From: Andrena cerasifolii
Taxonomy: Eukaryota > Arthropoda > Insecta > Hymenoptera > Andrenidae
NCBI RefSeq assembly: GCF_050908995.1
Contig: NC_135130.1
Coordinates: 6,255,001-6,319,000 of the forward strand
Reading direction: 5' to 3'
DNA: 64,000 nt
How positions within the stretch are numbered: the first letter of the stretch is position 1; every line of letters starts with the position of its first letter. Below are positions 46,341 through 58,152 of the stretch, one piece after another. A program made the position numbers and the translations under genes. The notes under the pieces are model-generated. The model made no database searches, was not told where the DNA came from, and saw only the letters and a program-made list of their open reading frames with translations.

Positions 46341-46700
46341 AATTAGAATACTATTTAAATGATTTTAAAAGGAAGAAAACAAGCTTAAAATAAAGTTTAA
46401 AATAAATGGAATATAAACATTGAAATTAGTAATAAGATTAGTAAAATTAACAACAATTAGAATACTATTTAAATGATTTGAAACGGAAGAAAACAAGCTT
46501 AAAATAAAGTTTAAAATAAATGGAATATAAACATTGAAATTAGTAATAAGATTGGTAAAATTAACAACAATTAGAATACTATTTAAATGATTTGAAACGG
46601 AAGAAAACAAGCTTAAAATAAAGTTTAAAATAAATGGAATATAAACATTGAAATTAGTAATAAGATTAGTAAAATAAACAACATATAAACATTGAAATTA
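46341..46700. repeat. Tandem repeat, about three copies of a 114 bp unit
   Basis: AATTAGAATACTATTTAAAT occurs at 46341, 46455 and 46569, followed by GAAGAAAACAAGCTTAAAAT and GGAATATAAACATTGAAATT in each copy. The last copy is cut short near 46700. Confidence 0.92.
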
Positions 46701-48168
46701 GTAATTTTTACGTAGTAATCTTGCACTCTATAATAAATGTCGTACTTGCAAGGAAAAAATCTGTAGGTATCTACTAGAAAGTAATAGCGAAATAATAAAA
46801 AAAAAAATCAAAAACCTTGTTGACTCAAGAATCTTCGAACCAGAGTCCCCCAAATATTTACATTGAATTCTATCTCAATTAGCAACTCAAATACCCATTT
46901 CAAAAACCTGAGAATATTCCATCTTAAATTGTCATAAACGCGAGTGCAATTAAAGCACTCAACAATATACAATCATAATTAAATGAAAAATTTGTTACAT
47001 CATATAACAAGCTTCCCACTCCTCTTAAAAAAAAACAACAACAAAAAAGTGACACTGCTATAAACACATGCTCTCCATTCTATTTAATTATAACCTGCTG
47101 AAAATTCAATTTAATTCCGCATTAAAGGATGAAAATCGAAATGTGGGACGTCTCCGACCATCGAGAAATTACAATTATTCATCACCCCGCCACTTATAAT
47201 CGTCTCTCACCGTTCAACGCCCATTATTCATCGGTTTCGCGCGCTTTTTATCGCGCGGCGGGTGATTTAAAATGCTCCGAGCCACTGGCTCTAATTGAGA
47301 CGCGAGCTCGTTACGACGGATGCAGGTAAATAAACGTCAGCTTGCTGCGAAATGGTTTCTGAAATCGCTCGCGATTGGAAGAGTCCCATTACAGACTCAA
47401 TCGTCGCCGCGGCACAGACAGAGAAAGAAAAAAAAAAGCGTCGGGATTCGCAATTAAACGTGATTGCGTTATCGACGTCGCGGGTCGTGTATATTTCATT
47501 TGTAGTTGCATATTAAGTAACGAATTAATAACGTCGCACGTGCTGAATCATAGTTAATTGCCCGGTGATTCACGGCACGCTCAGACGTTGGCCTCAACAC
47601 TGCGATCTTCGTTTTAATATTCGTTCAAATACTGCCGAACAGTTTGTCATCGTTAACAGGACAATAAAACCGTTTACGCTGCTTTTGATATAGAGGGTGT
47701 TTCGTTTAGCTCGACCCATTTTAATGTCTTTGCTATTCTCGATGATGACGAAAGGATTCTGGTAGAAAGCAGTTGCTTGTTTCGAAAAAAAATTGTAAAC
47801 AATTTGTAATAAGATTTATACCAAAAGGGTCATCTCTGTAGCACCAAAAGGTTTCCTCAAAATATTTTTTAAATTGCAGATACTCCGATTACAGCATAGC
47901 GAATTTTCCTCGAAATACTTAGAGTAATTGAGTATGGGTATACCAAGCAATAGTGCGTTGGAGACTTTCAGTTGCCAGTCATTGAGTAATAAGACTTTAA
48001 ATTTAAATCAAAATTTAAACTTCAAATCTAGCAAATTTCAGGCCTCACTGCTAAGCTGAAATCTAATCACTGCTACTCCCACAGAATTCGCGGTGTGGAA
48101 CTATTTTATTTCGACTCGGTTCGATGAAACGATTTTTCCTCATTTCGAGTGCCTCAAGTGTTCTGGAC
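46701..48168. other. Non-coding intron DNA
   Basis: No gene is supported. A GC-richer patch at 47130-47580 with CGCGCGCTTTTTATCGCGCG (about 47238-47257) could be regulatory; this is a guess from composition only. Confidence 0.4.
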
Positions 48169-49028
48169 TAGGGCTGTTACGAATATTCGAATGTTATTCG
48201 AATAATTAGGAGTAGTCGAATATTATTCGAATAATTAGGAGTAGTCGAATATTATTCGAATAATTAGAAGTAGTCGATTATTATTCGGATAATTAGGAGT
48301 ATTCGAATATTATTAGAATAATTATGAGTATTCGAATATTATTAGAATAATTATGAGTATTCGAATATTCGAATATTATCAGAATAATTAGGAGTATTCA
48401 AATATATAAATATTATTAGAATAATCAGGAGTATTCGAATAATTAGGAGTATTCGAATAATTAGGAGCAATCGAATATTATTCGAATAATTAGGAACAAT
48501 CGAATATTATTCGAATAATTAGGAGTAGTCGAATATTATTCGAATAATTAGGAGTAGTTGATTATTATTCGAATAATTAGGAGTATTCGAATATTATTAG
48601 AATAATTAAGAGTATTCGAATATTCAAATATTATCAGAATAATTACGAGTATTCGAACATTCGAATATATTTAGAATAATTAGGAGTATTCGAATCTTCG
48701 AATATTATTAGAATAATTAGGAGTATTCGAATCTTCGAATATTATTAGAATAATTAGGAGTATTCTAATATTATCAGAATAATTAGGAGTATTCGAATAT
48801 CATTAGAATAATTAGGAGTATTCGAATATTATCAGAATAATTAGGAGTATTCGAGTATTCGAATATAATTAGAATAATTAGGAGTATTCGAATCTTCGAA
48901 CATTATTAGAATAATTAGGAGTATTCGAATATCATTCGAATAATTAGGAGCATTCGAATAATTAGGAGTATTCAAATATTCATAAGTTATTCGAATAAAT
49001 TATTCGTACTCGAATATTTACAGCTCTA
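48169..49028. repeat. Minisatellite of ~30 bp units inside a TAGGGCTG-ended element
   Basis: About 25-30 units of the type ATTCGAATAATTAGGAGTAG run from about 48180 to 49010. The array is bounded by TAGGGCTGTTACGAATATTC at 48169 and ATTTACAGCTCTA ending 49028, the same ends as the small element at 23605-23769. The array is thus best read as internal expansion of one MITE copy. Confidence 0.88.
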
Positions 49029-51423
49029 CTTCAGACGGCCCTGTTTAGAAGCAAACCGCCGATCATCGATTGGCCAGCCAGTGAAAAGCCGCGCAGAAAC
49101 TGCAAATTAGCCTCCGCGAGAGCTCATCCACGATCCCACCTAGGAAATCGTTCGGGTAAAAAGCGAATAATGGAGCCAGCCAGCGAGGAATTCATCCAGC
49201 TTTCACCCTGGAGCTTCGTTTCCTTTCTCCTCCGCCACCGGGGCAGCTTCTTATCCGCCGATCTTCCGCCACCTTTGGAAAGATAAGCGGGGCTCTATGC
49301 AAATAAGCGCGGAGGTAGAAGAGCGTGCCTGTGACGGAGGAGCCATCAGGTAAACCGTTTATCGTCCGGGGACAGCTGTTTTTAAGGCTGTCCCGACGAA
49401 GGAGACTCGCCTATTCGCCTGCAAAGCCGATCTCTGCTAGTTGAATCCGCGCACCGGGCTACGTTCACTGGGATCGCCGAGGAATTAAGATAACGAAACC
49501 GCGTCGAGGAGAGGAACGTGGGAACGTGAAATACAAACTGAATCGATTGCTCTGCGATCTCGATCTCCAGCTGAAGTTTGGAAGAGATTATCACCGACGC
49601 CTCCCAAATTATTAGACATTTTCCTATTCTTTTAATTAATTCGTTTTTGGTGATTTTTCCATATCTATGGCGATATTTATTCTATGATGAGAGTTTTGTG
49701 AGACGACGAGCTACGTGGGCTGTCTGCAGTGATACTAATTTTTTTTTAAATAAATTTTACTCCAAAATTCTTATAGCAGAAACGCAGTATTTCTCGCTGA
49801 TTGTCAACTTAGAGGATTCACTGATTCTGGAACATCGAAATCGATTCTCTGTCAGTCGTATCTCTATTTTCGACGCGGCCAAGCAAGGAAGTGTAATTTA
49901 GTCACGTGCCACACGTACACGTGGGCAGAACACTGCACGTTTCGTCGAACCTTCTTCAAGTTCAGAAAAATACCCTTTCGTTATCGAAATTAGCGAGGAA
50001 CAAAGGATCTGCAGACCTTGGTGGTCTGTGCAGGAGCCACGAATCGCTCGATTTCGAGGCAAAATTATATACTTTAAGTTCTCAAGATTACTTTAATTTT
50101 TTATTCTTACTTTTTGTAATGCTTGTTCTCTCTATTTTAGTTTAGTTTATAGTTCACTCTTCTTGTCTATGCCTTTTGTAAACGTTCAGGTTTCTTCTGT
50201 TAGAGTAATAAAGACGATTAATAATTATAAAACGCGGGCAAATTATAAATAAAGAGCGAAGCAATGAATCAGCATTTAGAAACTTTTGGAAAGAAACGAA
50301 TTAAATTAACGGATTTGAGCGTGGCACAGCAGATGAAAATCATTGAAATTTACTATTCAAAGGACAAGACTCTTGGAAAAGTGAATCTTTTTAAAAAAAA
50401 ATCCCCGTTTGAAATTAGGTACAGGAAAAGAAGTGAAAAATTTGAAGAAGACTGGAAATAGAAGAACACGAGTTTTGTAATAATTTGAGAAGTAAAAAAT
50501 TGAAAATACTGACTAATAAGATATCAAAATTTACATAAATTTTAATTTCCCTCAGACAATTTTTATTAAAGATACAGCAAGTTACGAATAAGTGTTTAAA
50601 AGAATAGGGAGGTCATTTTGAAATCTCCACCCAGCATTTTGCAAAGCCCAACTCCAGAGAATGTTTCGCGAGGCTTATTGTCGCGATTATGCAAAGCTCT
50701 CGGCCACAAAGCGAAGGAAACAGGCTCAGATCCAGTAAATGAGCTCCCCTCACGGGTGAGCGCTTAAAGAATTTTCTGCCACTTCAAATGCGCCACTTGC
50801 GCGACAGAATTACCCCGCGAGGAGGGCTCTTCCTTGCCCTATTTCAGTCCAATTGTAAGAAATAAAGCGACAAAGCGAGCGAACGTGCCGTGTATTGTGA
50901 CGAAACAGTGCCATCGTGAGAAGTAATCAAGAACCCACACAGCGCGTCGCGACAGTGTGTCAAATTACTTCTGCAGACAGCTTGGGAGGCTTGCTTCCCT
51001 AGGTCTGTCCGAGTAATCCAAACACTATTTGTATAATTCGAAATTCCAGCTAAATAAAACTGTTTTGACGAACTGCAAATCAAGTGGGACAGGAATTTTT
51101 AAAAATTTTGGGTTACTCGGAAAATATAGAGCTCTTAAAAATCGACGAGCACTTATAAAAATTATGAATTGCTTAAAAAAAAATATAAAGCAGCTCAGTT
51201 AATTGTTAATAGCTCGCAACAATTGAATTGGCTAAAAAGAATCAAGTATCTCGAAAAATTTCAAACAGATTGAAGAAATTTTAGCAATTCGAAAATTAGG
51301 GAGGATTTCTAAATTTGCAAGCAGTTGGAAAAATTTGCGAGGATGAAACTAAGAAATGTGAATAAATTTCTGTAAAATTCTCGATTTGATTTAATTTTAC
51401 TATTGAGAATTCAAAAAATTCTG
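49029..51423. other. Non-coding intron DNA
   Basis: GC-richer at 49030-49560, then AT-rich. A 65-codon basic open frame at 50264-50461 has no similarity I recognise and no splice context; it is not called a gene. Confidence 0.4.
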
Positions 51424-51840
51424 AAACTTTGTGGATAAATGGGGGATTTCCTCTTGATTACAACGCAATTTTTGTTTGCAGCACAAATTCACTCTAGGGG
51501 GCTGCAATTAACCCCTGAAAATTCGGGTATTTTTTTATTTTATAGAGAAACAGTTTCTAGACAAAAATCACTTGTTTTACTTAGATCTATTAAATGGTAA
51601 AAGTTTTACCATTGTTGGTTTCATCAATTGTTTAAACAGTTCTTAGATCAAATGGTAAGAGAAGTAACTTTTGTCTTGAAAATTTTCTTCCATCTCTTAC
51701 AGATTGCGAGTTACAAAATAAAATCGAAAAATAGCCGAATTCTCAGGGGTTAATTTCACCCCCTTAGAGTGAATTTGGGCAGCAAACAAAAATTCCGTTG
51801 TAATCAGGAGGAAATCACCTACATATTCACAAAGTTTCAT
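51424..51840. mobile_element. Inverted-repeat element, ~120 bp arms
   Basis: The left arm (TGAAACTTTGTGGATAAATG onwards, with CAAATTCACTCTAGGGGGCT and TTAACCCCTGAAAATTCGGG) pairs with the right arm (GAATTCTCAGGGGTTAATTT, CCCCCTTAGAGTGAATTTGG, CACAAAGTTTCA). The arms cover about 51424-51545 and 51715-51840. The centre has a second weak palindrome around GGTAAAAGTTTTACC. No transposase. Confidence 0.75.
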
Positions 51841-53023
51841 ATCTCTGAGTATTTTATGAAGTTGCTCAATAAATCTGACTTTTCAGAGTCTCAATTCCAA
51901 TTTCACAATTTAAATTCAGCGAATTTTGCCCGAAAAGATCATGATTTCAACTTTAAATAGCCGCCATTTTGTTTTAAATTAATATTCCAGAAAATTCCCT
52001 CCGTCAATCTGAGGACACAATAATATACTAACGAAATCTTTTTTGCATTTTGATTTTAGCACCGCGAAAGCAAATTTTTAAAAATGCTTCTTGGATGTCG
52101 CTTGTTATTTTATCATAAACGCGAATATTTTTCCACGAAAAAATTACCAAACGTTCCTTAAATGTTGCTCTTTTAAATGCAAAAAGTTCTGTAAGAATAT
52201 ACGCGTCCGCTTTTTCAAAAAAAATTCACAAACGTTCGCCTCTTTTCGGCCGCCAGGCTAGAGCTGCAACCCCCCTTAACCACCTCCTTTTTACGAGCAA
52301 CGAAATAATTAAACCATTTACGCGCGCACGGCGCGCAACGTACACGTCGGGGCATCCGTATAAACGCGAATTAAATGGAGGAATGTTGCCGGGAACAGTC
52401 GTGAAACAAACACGAAAACCAGGTCGCTGGTGTTCGCGTATGAATTACAGAAATTAGCAGATTAGATCTTTCCGCGGGCAGGCACAGATTTGAGACTGCA
52501 AACGCGGCTAGAAAACAGAGCATGCTGATCGCTGGTGCGAGGAAGGGCGAAGGCTGTCTTCCGGTTGACGTTTCCAGGCGCAGCAGAGGACAAAAGAGCT
52601 CCTCAGAAGCCGAACTATTAATCACGTCCATAAAATGAAAAGCAGAGAGAAAACTCGGGCAGCGAGAACTTAGGAGACTTAAAGTATGACTGAAATTTAA
52701 CTCCTTATCGAATGAAAGTGTTCGCCATTAGCGATATTGCTTCCCGAGGAGACGTACCTGCTGAAAAACACGGAATACGACGCGAGTGAGGAAAGCTCGT
52801 TGGAAGGAGAAACAAAGCGGTCGATTCAGGAAATTTTCGAGAGGAATGCTGCCACGTACAACACTCCGCCAATGAATCGAATTAAACACGGTGGAAGACA
52901 ATTGAAGAAATCGAGGCGAGACAGGCGACCCGCATTTTTTTACGAAATTGCATCGTTAATTGTGACCTTTGTGCGAGTTTAAAGCTTGTTTGATGAAGTC
53001 AAAAGACTGGAGTATATTTTTTT
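51841..53023. other. Non-coding intron DNA
   Basis: Nothing recognisable as a gene; AT-rich to 52260, mixed after that. Confidence 0.4.
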
Positions 53024-53100
53024 AACCCTTAACTGGTGTACTGCTTTTGGCAAACGTGACTGGTATACTGGGGTCGTGGCAGACCCCGAATAAAAAAGGA
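53024..53100. mobile_element. Solo piggyBac-like end
   Basis: TTAACCCTTAACTGGTGTAC at 53024, then ACTGGTATACTGGGGTCGTG, resembles the left end of piggyBac-type elements (TTAA plus CCC). A partner right end was not found, so this is a fragment at best. Confidence 0.35.
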
Positions 53101-53384
53101 CAGAGAAATTTGTAAAGTCGACACTAGAGCAACCACTATGAATATTTTCTTCTTAGGTAATGTAGAAAATAACAGAAGCGTAGAAAGTTAAACTGTTATT
53201 ATAAAATTAATTAGAAATTCAGTTTACCAACTTAGACAACCGAAAATTGTACATCGAACTTGAAGAATATCCTTCATCATCCAAATATGCTACTTTCATT
53301 ACCATTCGCCTTTCCAGCCCTGCTCCACCCACCACTACACCTATACACCCAGAAGTTACTCGAAAACACGTGCAGCCCTTTACA

Positions 53385-54345
53385 CGATGCACAACCGACT
53401 TCACTAATCCCCGAACTTTTAAATTATTCTACTGCGCCCTGGTCAGACCTCACCTGGAATATGCACCCGTTTGGTCGCCTTGCCAATTAAAATATAAACA
53501 ACTTATCGAGAGGGGTGCAGCATAGTTTCCTTAGATATGCTGCATTTAGGCTAGGCCAAGGGATGGCAATCACTGACCACGATTATATCCCAATCCCGAA
53601 TCAGTTGAATCCGCGGTCCCTAGGGTTTAGCAGAGCTGAGGCGGACTTGCTTCTCCTTTTTAAGATTATTAACTGCCTTATTAATTGCCCTGAACTCCTT
53701 GAATTGATAAACTTCTATGCTCCCAATACTGCCCTCCTTGGTTAAACTGTCCTATCTAACATTTTTTAATTTTTTTAGATATGTTGAAATATTTGAAGTT
53801 CCACGCGTCTTTTACCTTTTCAGTAAAGTTAGAAAGCTCTACGTGCTTCGTAAAGATTTATAAACAGTATAATGTATTTAACCTAACTCATTTCCAAATG
53901 GTTATAATATCCTATATAAAACAATTAATTAATAATACATCACCTACTGGTACACCTATTACGCAAAATTATACTAGGCTGTTACGAAATAATGGCAACA
54001 TGCTTTAATTTGAACGAAGGAAAATAAGGACGGTACAAATTAAATGATAAAACTTCAGTTTTCTCGATTGTCTCAAAATGTTAGATAGGACATTTTAACT
54101 AAGGAGGGCAGAATAGATCGTCTAGATTTGCACGTACTTCTCACCCCCAGCGGTGTATCTCCTCAATGGTCAACTCTGACCCTGTAAACCGCATGTGCAG
54201 TGACTTATTTGGTGTTAATACAAGCAGCTTTAAAAACACGGTTCACAGTAACTTACGAAACTTGTGATTTGTCCGTCAGAACTGTACTACCAGCTATGTA
54301 CGCTAACGGAGACCTATCCCCGTTTACGAATAAAAAAATAAAATA
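53385..54345 (+). pseudogene. LINE (Jockey-like) reverse-transcriptase C-terminal fragment, broken
   Basis: A plus-strand frame reads TTDFTNPRTFKLFYCALVRP, then HLEYAPVWSPCQ, the typical C-terminal part of non-LTR reverse transcriptases, followed after a one-base frameshift near 53515 by SFLRYAAFRLG and LLFKIINCLINCPELLELIN. The frame is interrupted at 53729 by a 383 bp DNA element and resumes at 54112 with SSRFARTSHPQ and VNRMCSDLFGVN, ending at TGA 54265-54267. An A-rich AATAAA-type tail lies near 54328-54345, as expected for a LINE 3' end. Only the last part of the ORF remains, which is typical 5' truncation. Confidence 0.85.
53729..54111. mobile_element. 383 bp MITE inserted in the LINE fragment, 4-bp target duplication
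   Basis: The ends are CTGCCCTCCTTGGTTAAACT and its near-complement, extending about 38 bp through GTCCTATCTAACATTTT. The flanks are AATA at 53725-53728 and AATA at 54112-54115. With one AATA kept and the element removed the LINE frame runs straight through, which fixes the boundaries. Internal open frames (such as 53781-54008) are short and unrecognised. The superfamily is unknown to me. Confidence 0.85.
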
Positions 54346-54629
54346 ACACTACCCCAAAAGCAGAAACCACGTGACCAGATGAACCCACGATCACAAGCCA
54401 CCTCAGCTCGAGGCAAGCGTCCAGTTAACAGGGTTAACCATCAGCCTCGCCTAGCGAGCAACCGCTGATTCCCGACGAGCATAGTCTAAAGACACAAAAG
54501 GCTTGCCAACGGTCTCACCCCTCCAGCCCCATGGAATTCTATTTTCACCGATGATCGATGAGCGGCAACAGAGACGCAAAGCAACCTCCTCGAGCCGAAC
54601 AGAGCCAGCTTTCAGTGCAACGGAATCAC
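54346..54629. other. Intron end next to proposed APC exon 1
   Basis: Contains the donor side of the proposed exon (minus-strand GTGATT from 54629). No other feature. Confidence 0.4.
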
Positions 54630-54977
54630 CTTTCGCAAGGGGCATCGGTAGGAGCCGCAGGACAGGTTGCAGTGTCGCGGCTCCCTGGCGGTGGCCACCC
54701 GGCATCCCTCCTCGAGCGTCGTCTCCTCCACGTTCAGCATCCGTTCCTTCTCTATCGCGTCCGTCAGGCCCCTGCTCTCCATGATCAGCCTCAGCCGGTT
54801 CCTCTCCGTCTTGACTGTCTTCTGGTTGTGCGTGGCGGGTGGCGTCCCTCTCGGAAGAGGGATCATCGAGGCGCCGCGGGCTCTCGGGTCTAGGTCGCTC
54901 GCCTTCGACGACGGAGAAGCCTCTCTGCCCCCGGAGCTGGCCTGTCTCAGGTTCCTCTCCCTGTTCTCGCCTGGCAT
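54630..54977 (-). CDS. Apc: Probable APC first coding exon (116 codons)
   Basis: The minus-strand ATG at 54977-54975 (context GCAGC ATG CC) opens 116 codons to a donor GCGAAAG|GTGATT (54630/54629), phase 0, which fits the phase 0 acceptor at 40941. It encodes MPGENRERNLRQ, a Ser/Gly-rich stretch, then a charged, probably helical segment (KTVKTERNRLRLIMESRG, DAIEKERMLNVEETTLEE) and a Cys-containing end (CNLSCGSYRCPLRK). I recognise no domain. Assignment to APC rests on strand, phase and the absence of any other gene between here and 38614. The frame remains open upstream, so the start could be further 5'. It could instead be the start of an unrelated gene. Confidence 0.5.
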
Positions 54978-57611
54978 GCTGCTTCCTATTTCACTACCCT
55001 CTCTAACCACCACCCCCCTCCGACCTTTACGATTCGGGGAACGCGCGTCGCGGGAGTACAGTGTCCACCCCGCTCGGCTCTTCTTTCTATGCTTTACAGA
55101 GGATCGATGGGGATCCAGCCCGTCGTGCGATTTACGCGTCGCGACGCCCGGTGTTGTCCTGGCACGTCTGACGTCGGCGCACCGCCAGAAAGCCACTCTT
55201 CTCCGGGTTTCGACCCTTCTTCATCCGGCGAGGGGCAGCTTCATCGCGCTCCATCGGGCGTCGAGTGCCCAGGCACGCATGCGTTGAAGCAAAGATTTTC
55301 AAAACGTCCCTCTGGCATTTCTGCACCCCCTGGCAGGGGCGCGCGCGAGCCGAGCCGCTGGCGGCGGGACTTCTTCCTCCCCGCCGCGACACACCCCCAC
55401 CTATTGTCGCTGAGAGACGATCCTTAATTGGCACGCCGATCTCTGGGGGATTTCGCGCAACGTGGCTGCCAGGCAACAACAGCTCCCCTCGGGAGCCTTC
55501 GACCGTTCGCCTCCGAACGATAAGGAATGCCACTTCGGATGCGATTCACCTATCATGGCTTTCAGTCGGGCTGCTCTTCGAAATGGATTAGGCAACAATT
55601 CGATGCGATCTTCGCGAGGAATAAGCCGAGCTTCGGTAAGCTGGCCTCCGGATAGTGGAATGGACTTTGCGGCCTTTCAGCTTCGAACCAGGAACTCGAT
55701 GCAGTTTGCTATATTTGCGCTGCAGGTACCGCAGTTTAGGGTCTCCTTAGGGTTCATCCGGGTGGTAGCAGGTTTCTCTGCGCAGGGTTCAGCTTCTGAG
55801 ACAACAACAGTCGACTAGGATGATTAAAGTGTCTTTCCACGAAATTCTTCAAAACAGGCTTGGGTTCTTTTCTACCACAGAGACACGTCGATGCTTTGGC
55901 ATTGCAGGTTCCATTTATAGTTGCTCGCTGCTGGTCGTTCTCGGCCCACGTTTGCCGTTCGTTTCGTAAATCGACCGGACGCGCCTTTTGCGGCGGAAGA
56001 TAGAGATGGGGAATCTGTTCCCCTCTGTCTGGCTTCAGAGGTAGACGTTAGAGACCAAAGCTCGAATCTTATTCCCCTTCCAGCCGAGTTCCTTCGGAGC
56101 CCAATACCTGGCAAGTCCCCAGAGTTACAAAGTCCTCGCGCAGCTGCTCTCCAATCCTTCGAACAGTGAAAATTACCATTTTACTTCACTCGAGACACTT
56201 CCACGGCACACCTCGATTCCAAAACCGCCACGAGTCACCCCGCGTTCCACTTGGACCAGGTCGCGGAATCCTTCCTCCGGCAAGCAAGCCTCTCCAGAAA
56301 TCTGCCTGAATGACAGCCACGTGCGGAGCGCCCCGATCATTAAAACACCCAGGTCCCCTTTCCAGTCCCGATCGCAGAGGCTAACAAGAGAGCTGCTCGA
56401 CGCGTAGAAGCGCCGTTACACCGTCAGCCTCCCCTCGTCGGGCTTGAAGCAGCGACGAACCCCAGGAACGTCCACAGTAGGCACTACAAACGTCGCAACT
56501 CGATTCGCGACTTCCACGGTTGAACAGCACCGAGGGTTTTGCGGGAGGGTATTCCCCGGCTCGGGGTCCGCCGGGCCCCGCGTGCCTCAACGAGGGACTA
56601 CCCGCCGAGTATTCCTGTACTGTATTCCGATCTGCGGCGCGCTGTAGAGTCGTCTTTGGCTCGTCACAATCGATTCACTGTTCAGCGCGATGCTTCTCCG
56701 GGGCATCGGCTCACTCGGTGTGGCTCTCCTCTTTTCGGCGCACACCGGGGGCCCGAGGAGCAGTGGCGAAACACGGGGCGACTGCGGCCCGATAGGAACC
56801 GGAAGGTCGCCGGATGACGAAGGCTCCTGCGAGGCCGCGAAGCGTTCAGGGGGACCACGTACTGTTGGCAGCTGAAATAAACTGGCGTAGGTTAGGGGGA
56901 TCGAAGAACAGCTGGGCTCGGCCTGGGCTGCTGTACGCCATCACTGACTCACTCACCTCCCTCCCTCTCTCTTCAGCCCCGTTCCTTTGTGCCGTTTCTC
57001 TCCTTCCCGCCTCGCTGCGTCTTTTTCCCTCTCCCTCCGTACTCCCACCCTCGCCGCTGCCTCTCCCTGCCTCCCCACCCGCGCTCTTTTGGATAAATTA
57101 AGTCCCCTCTCTCTCTCTCTCGCTCGACGCTGCGCCGCGTGGGTCGCCTCGCTCGCGTATGAATTTCGCCCTCCCTACCCCCGCCGTCGCTGTCTTTTCA
57201 TTTACCCCTCTTGTTGGCTGGCTCCGTTCTCTCCACCGCGTGGCTTTATTCCTCCTTTTGGCGCGATGTCTCTTCTTGGTCGTTTGATTTCCTCGGCGGA
57301 CTTGGTGCTCCTTTTGGTCTCCTTCCACGACTCCGTTTACTGCGTAAGCCTGCGATTCTTGTTTGCTGAGGCCTCGTTGGCGATTTCGAAGGTTTTCGGG
57401 GATTTAGGTTCGTTTTGGGGTTTGCTTTTTTTTTTTTTTTTGGGCGCGCATCGTGTGGCGTGGCTTTGCTTCGTTTGCTCGGAGTAATCGTTTTATCTTT
57501 GTATTGTGTAAAGCTTCGTTCCCTTGCTTGGTTCGCTTTTTGGGTGAAATATGAAGCGAGGAATTCGAAGAGCAAATATAACAAGTATTTTTAATTTTTT
57601 TTGGAGAGGTT
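54978..57611. promoter_or_regulatory. GC-rich upstream region of the proposed APC first exon
   Basis: This is the most CpG- and GC-rich part of the window (about 54980-57300). It includes a CTCTCTCTCTCTCTCTCG run at 57107-57124, that is GAGAG repeats on the minus strand, of the kind bound by GAGA factor at insect promoters. It would hold the 5' UTR and promoter of the minus-strand transcript. Several open frames of 60-200 codons here on both strands look like by-products of high GC. Confidence 0.4.
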
Positions 57612-58152
57612 TTAAGGGGTTGTGGTCAGTTAGGAAGCTGAAAAAATGTGTGGTTTTGGGGAATTTTTTTCTTAGGAACTATAAAACTTTATTTGAGAAA
57701 CTTTTTTTTGTTTGGAAGGTTGTGTATTTAGCTATGTCTCTGATTTTTGGTGTTAAAAAATATTTATTAATGAAGAAGTTATTTACAATCTCTTGGATGG
57801 GCGGTTCGAAAGAGGGGTTTGCGGTGAACACGATTACTCGGAAGGGGATTATATAAAATCGAAAATTGAAAAAAATGTAGTTAATATACTAAATTGTCTA
57901 GTCCTTGGGCGAAGGGTATTTGGAAATATTGATTTAGGACAAAATGGCAAACGTTCAAACGTAAAATGTCGATTTTCGATTGCGGCCGAAAATAACTTTG
58001 TTGTTAATAAATATTTGTTGACGCCAAAATTCAGAAACATAGCTAAATGTACTACCTTTCAAATAAAATAAAAGTTTTTTGGATAAAGTTTTATGGTTTC
58101 TGAGAAAAAAATCACACCTTTTTTGGCCTCCTGACTGAGCGTAACCCCTTAA
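57612..58152. mobile_element. TTAA-flanked MITE, third full copy of the 22983-23601 family
   Basis: TTAAGGGGTTGTGGTCAGTT at 57612 and the complement ending GAGCGTAACCCCTTAA at 58152. The arms continue (TATAAAACTTTATTTGAGAA against TTTTTGGATAAAGTTTTATG). 541 bp. The interior includes GACAAAATGGCAAACG-type sequence. No transposase. Confidence 0.85.

Noticed and set aside
48169..49028. CRISPR-like regular repeats
   Set aside because: This is eukaryotic DNA with no spacers; units are contiguous and degenerate, as in a minisatellite.
50264..50461. 65-codon basic open frame
   Set aside because: No homologue, no splice context, AT-rich Lys codons; likely chance.
54612..57487. Several 60-200 codon frames in the GC-rich region on both strands
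   Set aside because: High GC lowers stop-codon frequency; apart from the minus-strand 54630-54977 segment, none has splice sites or recognisable sequence.
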